Origin: Actinospica sp035552695 | Lineage (GTDB): Bacteria > Actinomycetota > Actinomycetes > Streptomycetales > Catenulisporaceae | Length of the DNA: 64,000 bases | Direction: 5' to 3' | Assembly: GCF_035552695.1 (NCBI RefSeq) | Contig: NZ_DASZKT010000276.1 | Span: forward strand, 67,959-131,958 | In this document: positions 24,898-32,287 of the stretch, piece by piece | Position numbering within the stretch: the stretch's first letter is position 1 | Layout of the letters: the number at the start of each line of letters is the position of its first letter | The notes under the pieces: generated by a model | The model's database searches: none | Seen by the model: the letters and a program-made list of their open reading frames with translations, nothing else | What the model was told of the DNA's origin: nothing | Translations under genes and position numbers: made by a program

Positions 24898-25290
24898 ATG
24901 CGCCGTCTGGCCGTGACCCTGGTCGCCTCGGCCCTGCTGCTCGCCGGCTGCTCGTCCAGCACCTCCGGCTCGTCGTCCGGCACCCCGGCCGCCACCGCCG
25001 CCGGCACCTCGGCCGGCAGCGCCACGGCGGCCTCGGCGGACACCGTCATGATCAAGAACTTCAGCTTCAGCCCCGCGACCTTGACCGTCGCTCCGGGCAC
25101 GAAGGTGACGGTCACCAACGGGGACTCCGTCACGCACACGCTCACGTCGACCTCGTCGCCGGTCGCGTTCGACACCGGCGACATCGGCTCGGGCGCCACG
25201 GTCACCTTCACCGCGCCCAGCAAGGCGGGCACCTACGCCTACATCTGCACGATCCACACGTACATGCACGGGACGCTGACTGTCAGCTAG
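24898..25290 (+). CDS. cupredoxin-domain lipoprotein
   Basis: A 130-residue exported blue-copper-type protein. The signal peptide ends in a lipobox, 'LLLAGCSSS' (Cys about residue 17), and a Ser/Ala-rich linker leads to a plastocyanin-like domain. Probable copper ligands are His in 'GDSVTHTLTS', and Cys, His and Met in 'YICTIHTYMHGTLTV', the usual H...C-x(n)-H-x(n)-M order. ATG 24898 is preceded by GGAGG at 24888. It probably works as a membrane-anchored electron carrier or copper binder. The neighbouring secreted flavo-oxidase makes H2O2, but no direct link can be shown. Confidence 0.85.
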   Translation: MRRLAVTLVASALLLAGCSSSTSGSSSGTPAATAAGTSAGSATAASADTVMIKNFSFSPATLTVAPGTKVTVTNGDSVTHTLTSTSSPVAFDTGDIGSGATVTFTAPSKAGTYAYICTIHTYMHGTLTVS

Positions 25291-25343
25291 GCCGCGACGG
25301 GACAGCGGTACGCTCGACTCACCAGGGGAACGGAGAGCCGAGC

Positions 25344-26084
25344 ATGATCCGTTGGGTCTACGCGTTCATCGACCGGCCGAAGGAGCGCTTCGAGCAGGCC
25401 GCGGCGTTCTGGACGGCGGCCACGGGGACGTCGTTGTCGACGAGACGCGGACCGGGCGGCGAGTTCGCCACGCTGGCGCCTCCGGTACGGTCGCACCGCG
25501 ATGCCTGCGTCAAGATCCAGGGCGTCGACGAGGGGCCCGGCGGCGCGCACCTCGATCTCGCCGTCGAGGACGTCCAGGCGCTGGCGTCCCGGGCCGTCGA
25601 ACTCGGTGCGAGCGTCGTACTGGACGAAGGTGACCTGGTGGTGCTCGCGGCGCCCTCGGGCCACCTGTTCTGCGCGGTCCGCTGGCACGGCGAGGCCCGG
25701 CGGCCGGACGTCTTCGAGGGCACGCGGCTGGACCAGGTCTGCCTCGACATCGCGCCTGACCGGTTCGAGGCCGCGGCCGAGTTCTGGGGTGGGCTGACCG
25801 GCTGGCCGGTGCTCGGCGGCGTGCATCCGGAGTTCCGCGTGGTCAAGCCGCCGAGGTCCGACGTGCCCGTGCGCATCCTGCTTCAGCGCCTCGACTCGCC
25901 GACCCGTCCCGGGGACGCCCACCTCGACTTCGCCTGCCAGGACCGCGCGGCCACGCGTAGCGCGCACGAGAAGCTCGGCGCCACGTTCGAGGCCGAGGGC
26001 CCGCACTGGATCGTGATGCGCGACCCGTCCGGCGCCCGCTACTGCCTCACCGCCCGCGAGCCGCGGACCGGCTCGCTGAAGTAA
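25344..26084 (+). CDS. VOC family protein with two glyoxalase-like domains
   Basis: A 246-residue protein made of two tandem vicinal-oxygen-chelate modules, about residues 1-115 and 120-240. Each has the pattern of an opening strand, 'AAAFWTAATG' or 'AAEFWGGLTGW', then 'HLDLAVEDVQALASRAVELGA' or 'HLDFACQDRAATRSAHEKLGA', and a closing 'APSGHLFCAV' or 'DPSGARYCLT'. The E/H metal ligands of true dioxygenases are not clearly kept, as in many actinobacterial VOC proteins of unknown role (some are drug- or thiol-binding). ATG 25344 follows GGAGAG. Confidence 0.82.
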   Translation: MIRWVYAFIDRPKERFEQAAAFWTAATGTSLSTRRGPGGEFATLAPPVRSHRDACVKIQGVDEGPGGAHLDLAVEDVQALASRAVELGASVVLDEGDLVVLAAPSGHLFCAVRWHGEARRPDVFEGTRLDQVCLDIAPDRFEAAAEFWGGLTGWPVLGGVHPEFRVVKPPRSDVPVRILLQRLDSPTRPGDAHLDFACQDRAATRSAHEKLGATFEAEGPHWIVMRDPSGARYCLTAREPRTGSLK

Positions 26085-26273
26085 CCGGCTGAAAATCGGT
26101 TGCCCGGCGGTTGCCGCCTCGGCCACGATGAGGCGCATGGATCTGTAAAACCTGCCACGTACCAGCAGTGACTTGTCGCGCGATCGAACTCTGAGCCTGT
26201 CGACCCGGCTCCGCGTCCGCGATCGCGCCCGCGTGTGCATCGTTTCGATCCAAGCCTGAAATCTCACACATCC

Positions 26274-26837
26274 ATGAATACTGACCGCAAGGCCCTTTGG
26301 GCCGTGCGCGAGTCCGGCCTGCCCGCAATCGTGCGGCCGTGCGTGGACTGCTCCAGCACTCGTCATCATCCGTCCGGCAAGATTCGGATGAACGCGAACG
26401 GCAAGCTCCTCGACGTCTGGCTGCTGATCTGCTGCGCGGCCTGCGGGCGGACGTCGAAGGTGCCCGTGCACGAACGCGTGCACGTGCAGTCGATGGATCC
26501 CGCGCGCCGGTTGGCGTACGAGGTGAACGACCCGGCCGTGGTGCGCGAACTGACGATGAGCGCGTCACTCGCCTCGAATCACGGATACCGCCTCGACTGG
26601 ACCGGCGCCTGGACGCTCGAGACGGACATGCCGTTCTACTCCCCCGACGACGCGACGCTGCTCAAGGTACTGATCGGCTTCGAGCTGCCCGCGCCGATCC
26701 GCGTCGAACGGCTGCTCATGCTCGGGCTCGGCCTGAGCCGCGGCGCCGTACGACGCATGGTCGCGGAGGGCCGCCTCCGCCTGCCGATGGCCGTGGACGC
26801 GAAGGCGCATCAGGACTTCGAGTTCACCATCGGATGA
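26274..26837 (+). CDS. DUF1062 domain-containing protein
   Basis: A 187-residue cytoplasmic protein with a likely zinc knuckle formed by C-V-D-C and a second C-x-x-C (in 'LLICCAACGRTSKVPVHERV') in the first 65 residues. The C-terminus has 'RVERLLMLGLGLSRGAVRRM', a helix-turn-helix-like stretch resembling RNA-binding S4-type segments. The arrangement matches DUF1062, for which no function is known. ATG 26274 gives the family's usual length. It ends 42 bp from the convergent dioxygenase gene. Confidence 0.8.
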   Translation: MNTDRKALWAVRESGLPAIVRPCVDCSSTRHHPSGKIRMNANGKLLDVWLLICCAACGRTSKVPVHERVHVQSMDPARRLAYEVNDPAVVRELTMSASLASNHGYRLDWTGAWTLETDMPFYSPDDATLLKVLIGFELPAPIRVERLLMLGLGLSRGAVRRMVAEGRLRLPMAVDAKAHQDFEFTIG

Positions 26838-26879
26838 TCTTGCCTGAGCGCTCGTCCGAGCGTTCGCGTGAGCGACTGC

Positions 26880-27833
26880 CTAGGCGATCGGCGGAGTGCC
26901 GTGCGTGTGGAAGGACTCGATGGTCTTCAGGCCCCAGGCCTGGCCCTTCGCACGCTCGGCCTCCGTCCAGGTCACCGTCTCCCAGTCGGGTGCGAGCAGC
27001 AGGCGGGAGACGGGGTTGCACAGCTCGATCCGGTTGCCGCCGGGTTCGTAGACGTACAGGAAGAAGGTCTGCTGGATCGCGTGCTTGTGCGGCCCGGTCT
27101 CGATGAACACGCCCGCGTCGAGGAAGACGTCGGCGGCGCGCAGGATCTCCTCACGCGTGTCGGTCGCGAAGGCGATGTGGTGCAGGCGGCCGCAATTGCC
27201 CGTCCAGTCCTCCGTGTAGACGAGGTCGTAGGACTTGTTGGCGAAGTGGTGCCACTGAGCGCTGATCCGGCCGTCGTTCATCCGGATCTGCTCGCTGGTG
27301 CGCGCGCCGAGGACCTCGCGCTGGAAGACGCCGCTGGGCTCGACCTCGCCGGCCAGGTAGTTGACGTGGTCGAGCCGCCGCACGCCGACGCCGTACCCGG
27401 GCTTGGCCTCGGCCTGGTTCTTCAGCGCGGGACGCGAAGCGTCAGGGGCCTGATAGTGCTCGGATTCCCAGTAGAGCTCGAACTCGTGGCCGTCGGGGTC
27501 GCGGAAGGCGTACGTCTGGCCGATACCGAACTTGCCGTCGCGCCAGCCGATGCCGTGGCCCGCCTCCTCGACGGCCGCGACGCGGCGCTTGAGGGCCTCG
27601 GCGCTCCACGTGCGCAGGGCAGTCGTGCGGATGCCCGAGGTCTCGTGTCCGGTGAGGATCAGGCTGTGGTGCTCGTAGTCGTCGTACGTGCGCAGATATA
27701 CCGAGTCGCCTTCGCGGGCGCACTCGCGCAGACCCATGATCTCGGTGAAGAATCGCCGGCTCGCCTCGAGTTCCGGGGTGAGCAGTTCGACGTGGCCGAG
27801 GTGTGCGACCTCGTGGAATGCGGACGGAGTCAT
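26880..27833 (-). CDS. type I extradiol ring-cleavage dioxygenase (catechol 2,3-dioxygenase-like), candidate gallate dioxygenase
   Basis: A 317-residue VOC-fold dioxygenase with two modules. By alignment by eye to homoprotocatechuate 2,3-dioxygenase, the Fe(II) ligands are H156 ('RRLDHVNYL'), H219 ('GRLHHIAFAT') and E270 ('GGNRIELCNP'), and H251 and Y260 are also kept. The acid-base His200 position appears to be Tyr202 in 'WHHFANKSYDLVYTED'. It is the last gene of a minus-strand set with galD-, galC- and galB-like genes and a tannase, and no LigAB-type gallate dioxygenase is present. That makes it the best candidate for gallate ring opening. Catechol-type substrates remain possible. Start ATG 27833. 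Confidence 0.8.
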   Translation of the reverse strand: MTPSAFHEVAHLGHVELLTPELEASRRFFTEIMGLRECAREGDSVYLRTYDDYEHHSLILTGHETSGIRTTALRTWSAEALKRRVAAVEEAGHGIGWRDGKFGIGQTYAFRDPDGHEFELYWESEHYQAPDASRPALKNQAEAKPGYGVGVRRLDHVNYLAGEVEPSGVFQREVLGARTSEQIRMNDGRISAQWHHFANKSYDLVYTEDWTGNCGRLHHIAFATDTREEILRAADVFLDAGVFIETGPHKHAIQQTFFLYVYEPGGNRIELCNPVSRLLLAPDWETVTWTEAERAKGQAWGLKTIESFHTHGTPPIA

Positions 27834-27860
27834 GGGCGCTGGTTCCTGTTCTTCGTTCGG

Positions 27861-28886
27861 TCACGCGGCGGGGCGGGGGAAGACGGTGCCCTCGAAGAGC
27901 TTGCGTGCGGTGCGCACCAGCCCCGCGTTGCGGGTGCGCGGCCGGTCAGCGGCGGGGTCGAGCTCGACCGAGACGTCGACCGAGCCGGCCGGGTGCTCCA
28001 GGCGCAGCGGGGCGCGCGGCTCGGCGGGCAGCCGCGCCAACTCGGCGCCGACAGCGCCGGGAATCAGCAGCGCGGTGGCCACGCTGACGGCCCCGAGCAC
28101 ACCGATGGCCTCGTGGACGCGCACGGGGATGAACGTGCGCGTGCTCACGGTGCCGCCGTCGCGCGGCGGGGCGAGCAGCGAGATCTTGGGGAGGGACGGG
28201 GCGTCGCCGATACCCATCAGGGCAAGTGCCTGCTGGCGGATGACGGCGATCCGTGTGGTCAGCGCCTCGTTCGCTTCGAGCTCTGCCGGGGATTCGTACC
28301 CGGATACGCCGAGGTCGCCGGCGCGCAGCACGACGGTCGGCATGCCGTTGTCGATGCAGGTCGCGTCGAGGCCGTCGAGCACGTCCACGACGTTGCCGGT
28401 CGGGAGGATCTCGGCAGGAGAGGCGAAGGACAGCAGGATCGGTGCGCAGTAGTCGACGCTTCCGTCGGGGGTCGAGAAGGTAGCGGTGGCCGACTCGCCG
28501 GTGTTGACGAGGTGGATGCGCACGCTCGTTCGCGGGGCCACCGCCGGGACCAGGCCGCGCTCCACGGCAAAGGGCCCGACCCCGGCGAGCATGTTTCCGC
28601 AGTTCTGCTTGTCGGTGACGAAGGCTTCCGCGACGCCGACCTGCAGGAAGAGATAGTCGACGTCGGTATCAGGATCCGATGACGGCGACACGACGGCAAC
28701 CTTGCTGGTGAGCGGGTGCGCGCCGCCGATCCCGTTGATCTGCCGGGGATCGGGGGTGCCCATGACGCGCATGATCACGTCGTCGCGCTCGGCCGTGTCG
28801 GAGGGGAGGTCGGACGCGAGGAAGTACGGGCCCTTAGACGTGCCGCCGCGCATCAGGATGCAGGGAATGCCGGAGTCCTCACTCAT
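27861..28886 (-). CDS. galD: 4-oxalomesaconate tautomerase, GalD-like (PrpF superfamily)
   Basis: A 341-residue PrpF/diaminopimelate-epimerase-fold isomerase. Family hallmarks are the start 'IPCILMRGGTSKGPYFLASD', 'PDPRQINGIGGAHPLTSKVA' near residue 46, and 'FVTDKQNCGNMLAGVGPFAV' near residue 88, whose Cys is a catalytic residue of the fold. The neighbouring aldolase and PIG-L hydratase point to the keto-enol tautomerisation of 4-oxalomesaconate as in Pseudomonas GalD, rather than the 2-methylaconitate isomerisation of PrpF. The start ATG 28886 overlaps the aldolase stop by 8 bp; the ring-cleavage gene follows 27 bp on. Confidence 0.85.
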   Translation of the reverse strand: MSEDSGIPCILMRGGTSKGPYFLASDLPSDTAERDDVIMRVMGTPDPRQINGIGGAHPLTSKVAVVSPSSDPDTDVDYLFLQVGVAEAFVTDKQNCGNMLAGVGPFAVERGLVPAVAPRTSVRIHLVNTGESATATFSTPDGSVDYCAPILLSFASPAEILPTGNVVDVLDGLDATCIDNGMPTVVLRAGDLGVSGYESPAELEANEALTTRIAVIRQQALALMGIGDAPSLPKISLLAPPRDGGTVSTRTFIPVRVHEAIGVLGAVSVATALLIPGAVGAELARLPAEPRAPLRLEHPAGSVDVSVELDPAADRPRTRNAGLVRTARKLFEGTVFPRPAA

Positions 28887-29574
28887 GGTATTCCTCGTAT
28901 GTCACGTACTCGACACCGAGGTTCTTGAGGAGCGCGCGCAGGTTGTAGCGATCGAGGCCCAGCCCACCGGCGGCAAGGGCCTCGCGGGTCGCCTGTTCCT
29001 CGGCCTCGCGTGCATTGGCGGCTTCGATGGCGTGCGGGAGATCACGAGCCGGGAAAATGAGAACGCCGTCGTCGTCGGCCAGAACCACCGAACCGGCGTG
29101 AACCGTCTGGCCGCCGATGACGACCGGGACGTTGACGGCGCCCGCGGTGGCCTTGACCGTGCCCTGCGCACTGACGTGCCGCGACCAGACGGGGAAGCCC
29201 ATCTCACGCAGCTCGGCCGTGTCGCGCACGCCGGCATCGATGACCAGGCCGCGTACACCGTGCGCGGCCAGCGAGGTGGCCAGCAGCTCGCCGAAATATC
29301 CGTCAGTGCAAGGGGATGTGGGAGCGACGACCAGCACGTCGCCCGGCGCGCACTGTTCGACGGCCGCGTGGATCATCAGGTTGTCGCCGGGCCAGACCAG
29401 CGCGGTGACCACGCTGCCCGCGATCCGCGCGCCCCGCTGGATCGGCCGAAGCTCGGGGCCCAGATACCCGGTGCGACCGAGCGCTTCGTGTACGGTCGCC
29501 ACGCCGAAGCTCGCGAGCTTGTCGAGCTGTTCGATCGGCGGACGCGGGACGCCGGTAACCACGACGTTCTTCAC
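28879..29574 (-). CDS. galC: 4-carboxy-4-hydroxy-2-oxoadipate aldolase, GalC/LigK-like (RraA fold)
   Basis: A 231-residue RraA-fold class II aldolase. The metal/pyruvate-binding motif 'GLVIDAGVRDTAELREMGFP' (R and D conserved) is near residue 118, preceded by 'DVLVVAPTSPCTDGYFGELL' near residue 80. It splits 4-carboxy-4-hydroxy-2-oxoadipate into pyruvate and oxaloacetate, and this family also decarboxylates oxaloacetate. The GTG start at 29574 overlaps the stop of the upstream hydratase as GTGA, and its own stop overlaps galD, so the three are translationally coupled. A longer upstream frame is antisense-like and is not used. Confidence 0.88.
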   Translation of the reverse strand: MKNVVVTGVPRPPIEQLDKLASFGVATVHEALGRTGYLGPELRPIQRGARIAGSVVTALVWPGDNLMIHAAVEQCAPGDVLVVAPTSPCTDGYFGELLATSLAAHGVRGLVIDAGVRDTAELREMGFPVWSRHVSAQGTVKATAGAVNVPVVIGGQTVHAGSVVLADDDGVLIFPARDLPHAIEAANAREAEEQATREALAAGGLGLDRYNLRALLKNLGVEYVTYEEYHE

Positions 29575-30332
29575 GACAGCTCCTGGGTCGTCTGCGGGAA
29601 GTGCCGGAAAAAGGCTTCGGCCCGGGTGTCGTGCGCGAGGCCGAGGTTCGGGCCCGCGTTGCGCTTGAGCTGCACGCCGCGGCGCTTCGCGAGATCCGTG
29701 TAGTAGTCCCACATGTGCTGCTGCGCGGACAGGCACTGCATCGCCTTCTGCTTGCGCTCCCACACCGGGGTGATGTCGAGAAGCAGGTTCGGCTTGAAGT
29801 CGCACTGTTCGCTCTGGTGCGGCTCGAAGGAGAAGACCGGGGGCGCGCCGAGCGGGTCGCCGGGGGCCTCATAGCCGATGGCCTGGGCCAGGATCCGCGC
29901 CTGGAGGGCCATCCGGGCCGCGGCAGGGTGGTCTCCGTTGTACGGGTCGACGAGGGTGTGCGTGAGCACGACCGAGGGCTGCAGTTCCCGATAGACGCGC
30001 ACCAGCCGGTCCACGGTCTCGTGGGTCTCCACCAGCGGGTAGTCGCCGACGTCGAAGAACTCGACCTCGGCTCCGAGCGCCTCGGCGGCGGCCTCGGCCT
30101 CGGCTCGGCGGATCTGCTTGATCTCGTCGAGCTTCTTCCCGGCCAGCCACGCCTTCGCGGATTCACCGCGTTCGCCGTAGGACAGGCAGACCACCTTCGC
30201 CCGCTGCCCGCGCTCGGCGGCCAGCGCGATGGCGCCGGCGGAACGCCAGACGAAGTCGCCCGCGTGTGCGCTCACCACCAGGAGCGCACCCTGGTCACGC
30301 GTCGTGTCCTGTGTCATCTTCTTTACTCTCAT
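29571..30332 (-). CDS. galB: PIG-L family 4-oxalomesaconate hydratase, GalB-like
   Basis: A 253-residue zinc-dependent protein of the PIG-L/LmbE fold. The metal site is formed by H23 and D26 in 'VVSAHAGDFVWRSAGAIAL' and by H135 in 'YNGDHPAAARMALQA'. 'AHAGDFVWR' departs from the deacetylase consensus A-H-P-D-D and resembles GalB of Pseudomonas putida, a PIG-L-type hydratase rather than a deacetylase. Gene order next to galC and galD agrees. GGAGAGAAGG precedes ATG 30332; an internal ATG five codons on is possible. It hydrates 4-oxalomesaconate to 4-carboxy-4-hydroxy-2-oxoadipate. Confidence 0.87.
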   Translation of the reverse strand: MRVKKMTQDTTRDQGALLVVSAHAGDFVWRSAGAIALAAERGQRAKVVCLSYGERGESAKAWLAGKKLDEIKQIRRAEAEAAAEALGAEVEFFDVGDYPLVETHETVDRLVRVYRELQPSVVLTHTLVDPYNGDHPAAARMALQARILAQAIGYEAPGDPLGAPPVFSFEPHQSEQCDFKPNLLLDITPVWERKQKAMQCLSAQQHMWDYYTDLAKRRGVQLKRNAGPNLGLAHDTRAEAFFRHFPQTTQELS

Positions 30333-30430
30333 CCTTCTCTCCAGTTCCCGGTCCGCGTCCTCGGCGATGGCCCGGTGCCATCTCCCTCGCCCTGATCGCC
30401 TCGCGTGTCATGGTTCCTGGTCACCGGGCC

Positions 30431-32206
30431 TTAGCGCTGTCCGGAGTCCAGGTTCGCCGGACGGGTGACCCACTGGCCGTTCACCCAGCCGCTGACCGTC
30501 TCGTAGCCGGAGCGGAAGCTGCCGAGCCAGGAGACGTTCAGGTTCTGCTCGGCCTTCGAGACCTCGGGGGTATAGCTGGAGGCCGAATAGATCGAGCCGC
30601 CGGTGGTGTCCACCGCGATGTCCGGGTAGGCGTAGACCGGACGGGTCGCCGTGACGGTCCCGCTGCTGTCGGTCGCGCTCGTCAGCAGGCTGCTAGGCAC
30701 CTCGCCCTTCGTCACCCAGCCCGTGACGGCGGTGAGCGCGTCCATGCTCGACGGGCCCTGGCCGCCGCCGCAGTGCGCGACGCCGGGCAGCAGGTACAGC
30801 TTGGCGAACTGCTCGGTCGCGCTCAGACCGCCCATGGTCTTCACCACGGACTGGTAGTACGAGATGGTGCCGACCGGGTTGATCGCGGGGTCGGCGTAAC
30901 CGGCCCACAGGATCAGCTTGCCGCCGGCCTTCTCGAACGCTGTCAGGTTCGGGTCGGTCGCCTCGAGGTTGCCGTCATCAGCCGAGGTGATCTTGTCGAA
31001 CTCGGCCTTGGTGAACTTGACGTCCATGTAGTTCGCGGTGCCGTCGAAAGTGCCGGTCGGGGTGATCCAGCTCTGCCACGCGGTGGTCGCGATGTTGGCG
31101 TCGACGGCCGCGGACTCCTGGTTGCCGCTCGGCACGATCCAACCGGACCAGTTGAGCTCCGAGCCGCGGGTCTCGTAGCCCGGGTAGAGCAGGTCGCCGC
31201 CGGAGTCGCGCACTCCGTTGTAGAGCTTGTCCACGGTCTCGACCTGAGCCGCCGTCAGGCAGAAGTCGGTCGACGTCGAGGTCTGGCCCGACGTGCACTC
31301 GATGCTCGCCGGGTTCCAGTCGCAGGCCAGCGGATCGGCGAGGTAGCCGAGGGTGACGGCGGTGGAGCCGCCGCAGGCCTGGAGGACGTCGTTGTGCAGC
31401 GGCGCCAGGTCCGCGGAGGTCAGGATCGGGCTGCCGTCGGACGCGGTGTCGGCCTGCGCGTTCCAGGCCTCTTCGAAGGCATTGAGCTCGGTCTGGATCG
31501 AGGCGGGCGAACCGGCGACGATGCCGTTGAAGTCGGTCGGATAGCGCTGGGCCTCGATCAGGGCCTCACGCCCGCCGTCCGAGCAGCCGTCGTAGTACGA
31601 GTCCTTCGGCGCGCTGCCGTAGAAGGCCTTGATGATCGCCTTCGAAGCGAGCGCGAGCTGGTGCTCCGACTCGTAACCGAACACGGAACGCAGCTCCGGG
31701 TCCTGGAAGGCCATGACGCTGAAGCCGCCGCCCTCGTGGCCCTCGTCGTCCGCGGCGACGGCGAAGTTGCCGTCGGTCGACTGGGTGCAGCCCGCGGCGG
31801 CGGTCGGTGTGCTGACGTTCACGCTGCCGCAGCCGCCGCCGCAGCCCTCCTGGAGGTACTCGCCCGCGTAGGTGCTGGTGGGCAAGTAGAGGGTGAAGTG
31901 GGTTTCCGGGGCGATGATGCCCTGTACCTCGCAGGCGGCCCACGAGCCGGCCGGATTCGCGGACGCCGCGACCGCGGTCGCCGAGGTGATCTCGGTGTTG
32001 GCGCCGGACAGCGCCAGCACATTGATACTGCTCGCGCTGGAGCAGCTGATCGCCGGGGTGACGGCGCTCGCCGAGGCGGTCGAGCCGCTCGCCGCCGCGG
32101 AGCCGCTCGCCCACAGGCCGACGGCCGGCATCAGCGCGGCGGTGAGCGCCGCGAGCGTCGGCCGACGACGGGCGCGGGCCTGGTCAGGCACGGGTAAAGT
32201 ACTCAA
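30431..32206 (-). CDS. secreted tannase/feruloyl esterase family protein
   Basis: A protein of about 591 residues of the tannase family (PF07519), exported by an N-terminal signal peptide ('LAALTAALMPAVGLWASGSA'). The catalytic CS-D-HC arrangement is complete: Cys-Ser in 'YYDGCSDGGREALIEAQ' (nucleophile Ser about residue 209), Asp in 'LILWAGYADPAINP' and His-Cys in 'LLPGVAHCGGGQGPSS'. The two cysteines are expected to form the disulfide that holds the triad. It releases gallate (or hydroxycinnamates) from esters outside the cell. TTG 32206 is preferred because AAGGAG sits just ahead; GTG 32224 would lie upstream of that RBS. The gallate-pathway neighbours favour tannase over feruloyl esterase. 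Confidence 0.87.
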   Translation of the reverse strand: MSTLPVPDQARARRRPTLAALTAALMPAVGLWASGSAAASGSTASASAVTPAISCSSASSINVLALSGANTEITSATAVAASANPAGSWAACEVQGIIAPETHFTLYLPTSTYAGEYLQEGCGGGCGSVNVSTPTAAAGCTQSTDGNFAVAADDEGHEGGGFSVMAFQDPELRSVFGYESEHQLALASKAIIKAFYGSAPKDSYYDGCSDGGREALIEAQRYPTDFNGIVAGSPASIQTELNAFEEAWNAQADTASDGSPILTSADLAPLHNDVLQACGGSTAVTLGYLADPLACDWNPASIECTSGQTSTSTDFCLTAAQVETVDKLYNGVRDSGGDLLYPGYETRGSELNWSGWIVPSGNQESAAVDANIATTAWQSWITPTGTFDGTANYMDVKFTKAEFDKITSADDGNLEATDPNLTAFEKAGGKLILWAGYADPAINPVGTISYYQSVVKTMGGLSATEQFAKLYLLPGVAHCGGGQGPSSMDALTAVTGWVTKGEVPSSLLTSATDSSGTVTATRPVYAYPDIAVDTTGGSIYSASSYTPEVSKAEQNLNVSWLGSFRSGYETVSGWVNGQWVTRPANLDSGQR

Positions 32207-32244
32207 GGTTCTCCTTGGGTGCACATCGTTGAGCAGGAGGACAC

Positions 32245-32274
32245 CTCCCAGGCCCGTTGCACCGGGCCTGGGAG
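32245..32274 (-). terminator. hairpin after the MFS gene
   Basis: CTCCCAGGCCCG and CGGGCCTGGGAG form a perfect 12-bp stem with a 6-base loop, 13 bp downstream of the MFS stop and 38 bp before the tannase start (both minus strand). The stem lacks a T-tract, so it may terminate weakly or act as an mRNA stabiliser, separating transporter and tannase expression. Confidence 0.65.
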
Positions 32275-32287
32275 ACCGCGACGGGTG

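Noticed and set aside
26110..26140. Tiny frame M-R-R-M-D-L before the DUF1062 gene as a leader peptide
   Set aside because: No convincing RBS or following regulatory structure, and six codons is too short to support.
26849..26862. CGCTCG/CGAGCG repeat between the DUF1062 and dioxygenase genes as a terminator
   Set aside because: The loop is only two bases and there is no T-run; a weak structure that could arise by chance in GC-rich DNA.
26868..28682. 604-codon open frame on the plus strand
   Set aside because: Lies antisense to the dioxygenase and galD genes, which are clear family members. Long antisense frames are expected at this GC content.
27861..28886. PrpF (2-methylaconitate isomerase) of the methylcitrate pathway
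   Set aside because: The fold is shared, but there are no methylcitrate-cycle genes, while GalB- and GalC-like genes overlap it; GalD-type tautomerase fits better.
29571..30332. N-acetylglucosaminyl deacetylase (MshB/LmbE type)
   Set aside because: Same fold, but the A-H-A-G-D-F-V-W motif and the gal gene neighbours favour a GalB-type hydratase.
30369..30430. GGCCCGGT/ACCGGGCC inverted repeat between galB and the tannase gene
   Set aside because: Arms are 8 bp with a 46-base loop and no supporting features; not strong enough to call a terminator or operator.
30266..32197. 643-codon open frame on the plus strand
   Set aside because: It is antisense to the tannase gene, whose frame has a signal peptide and full catalytic motifs. 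The plus-strand translation is Arg/Gly/Val-rich with no recognisable domain.
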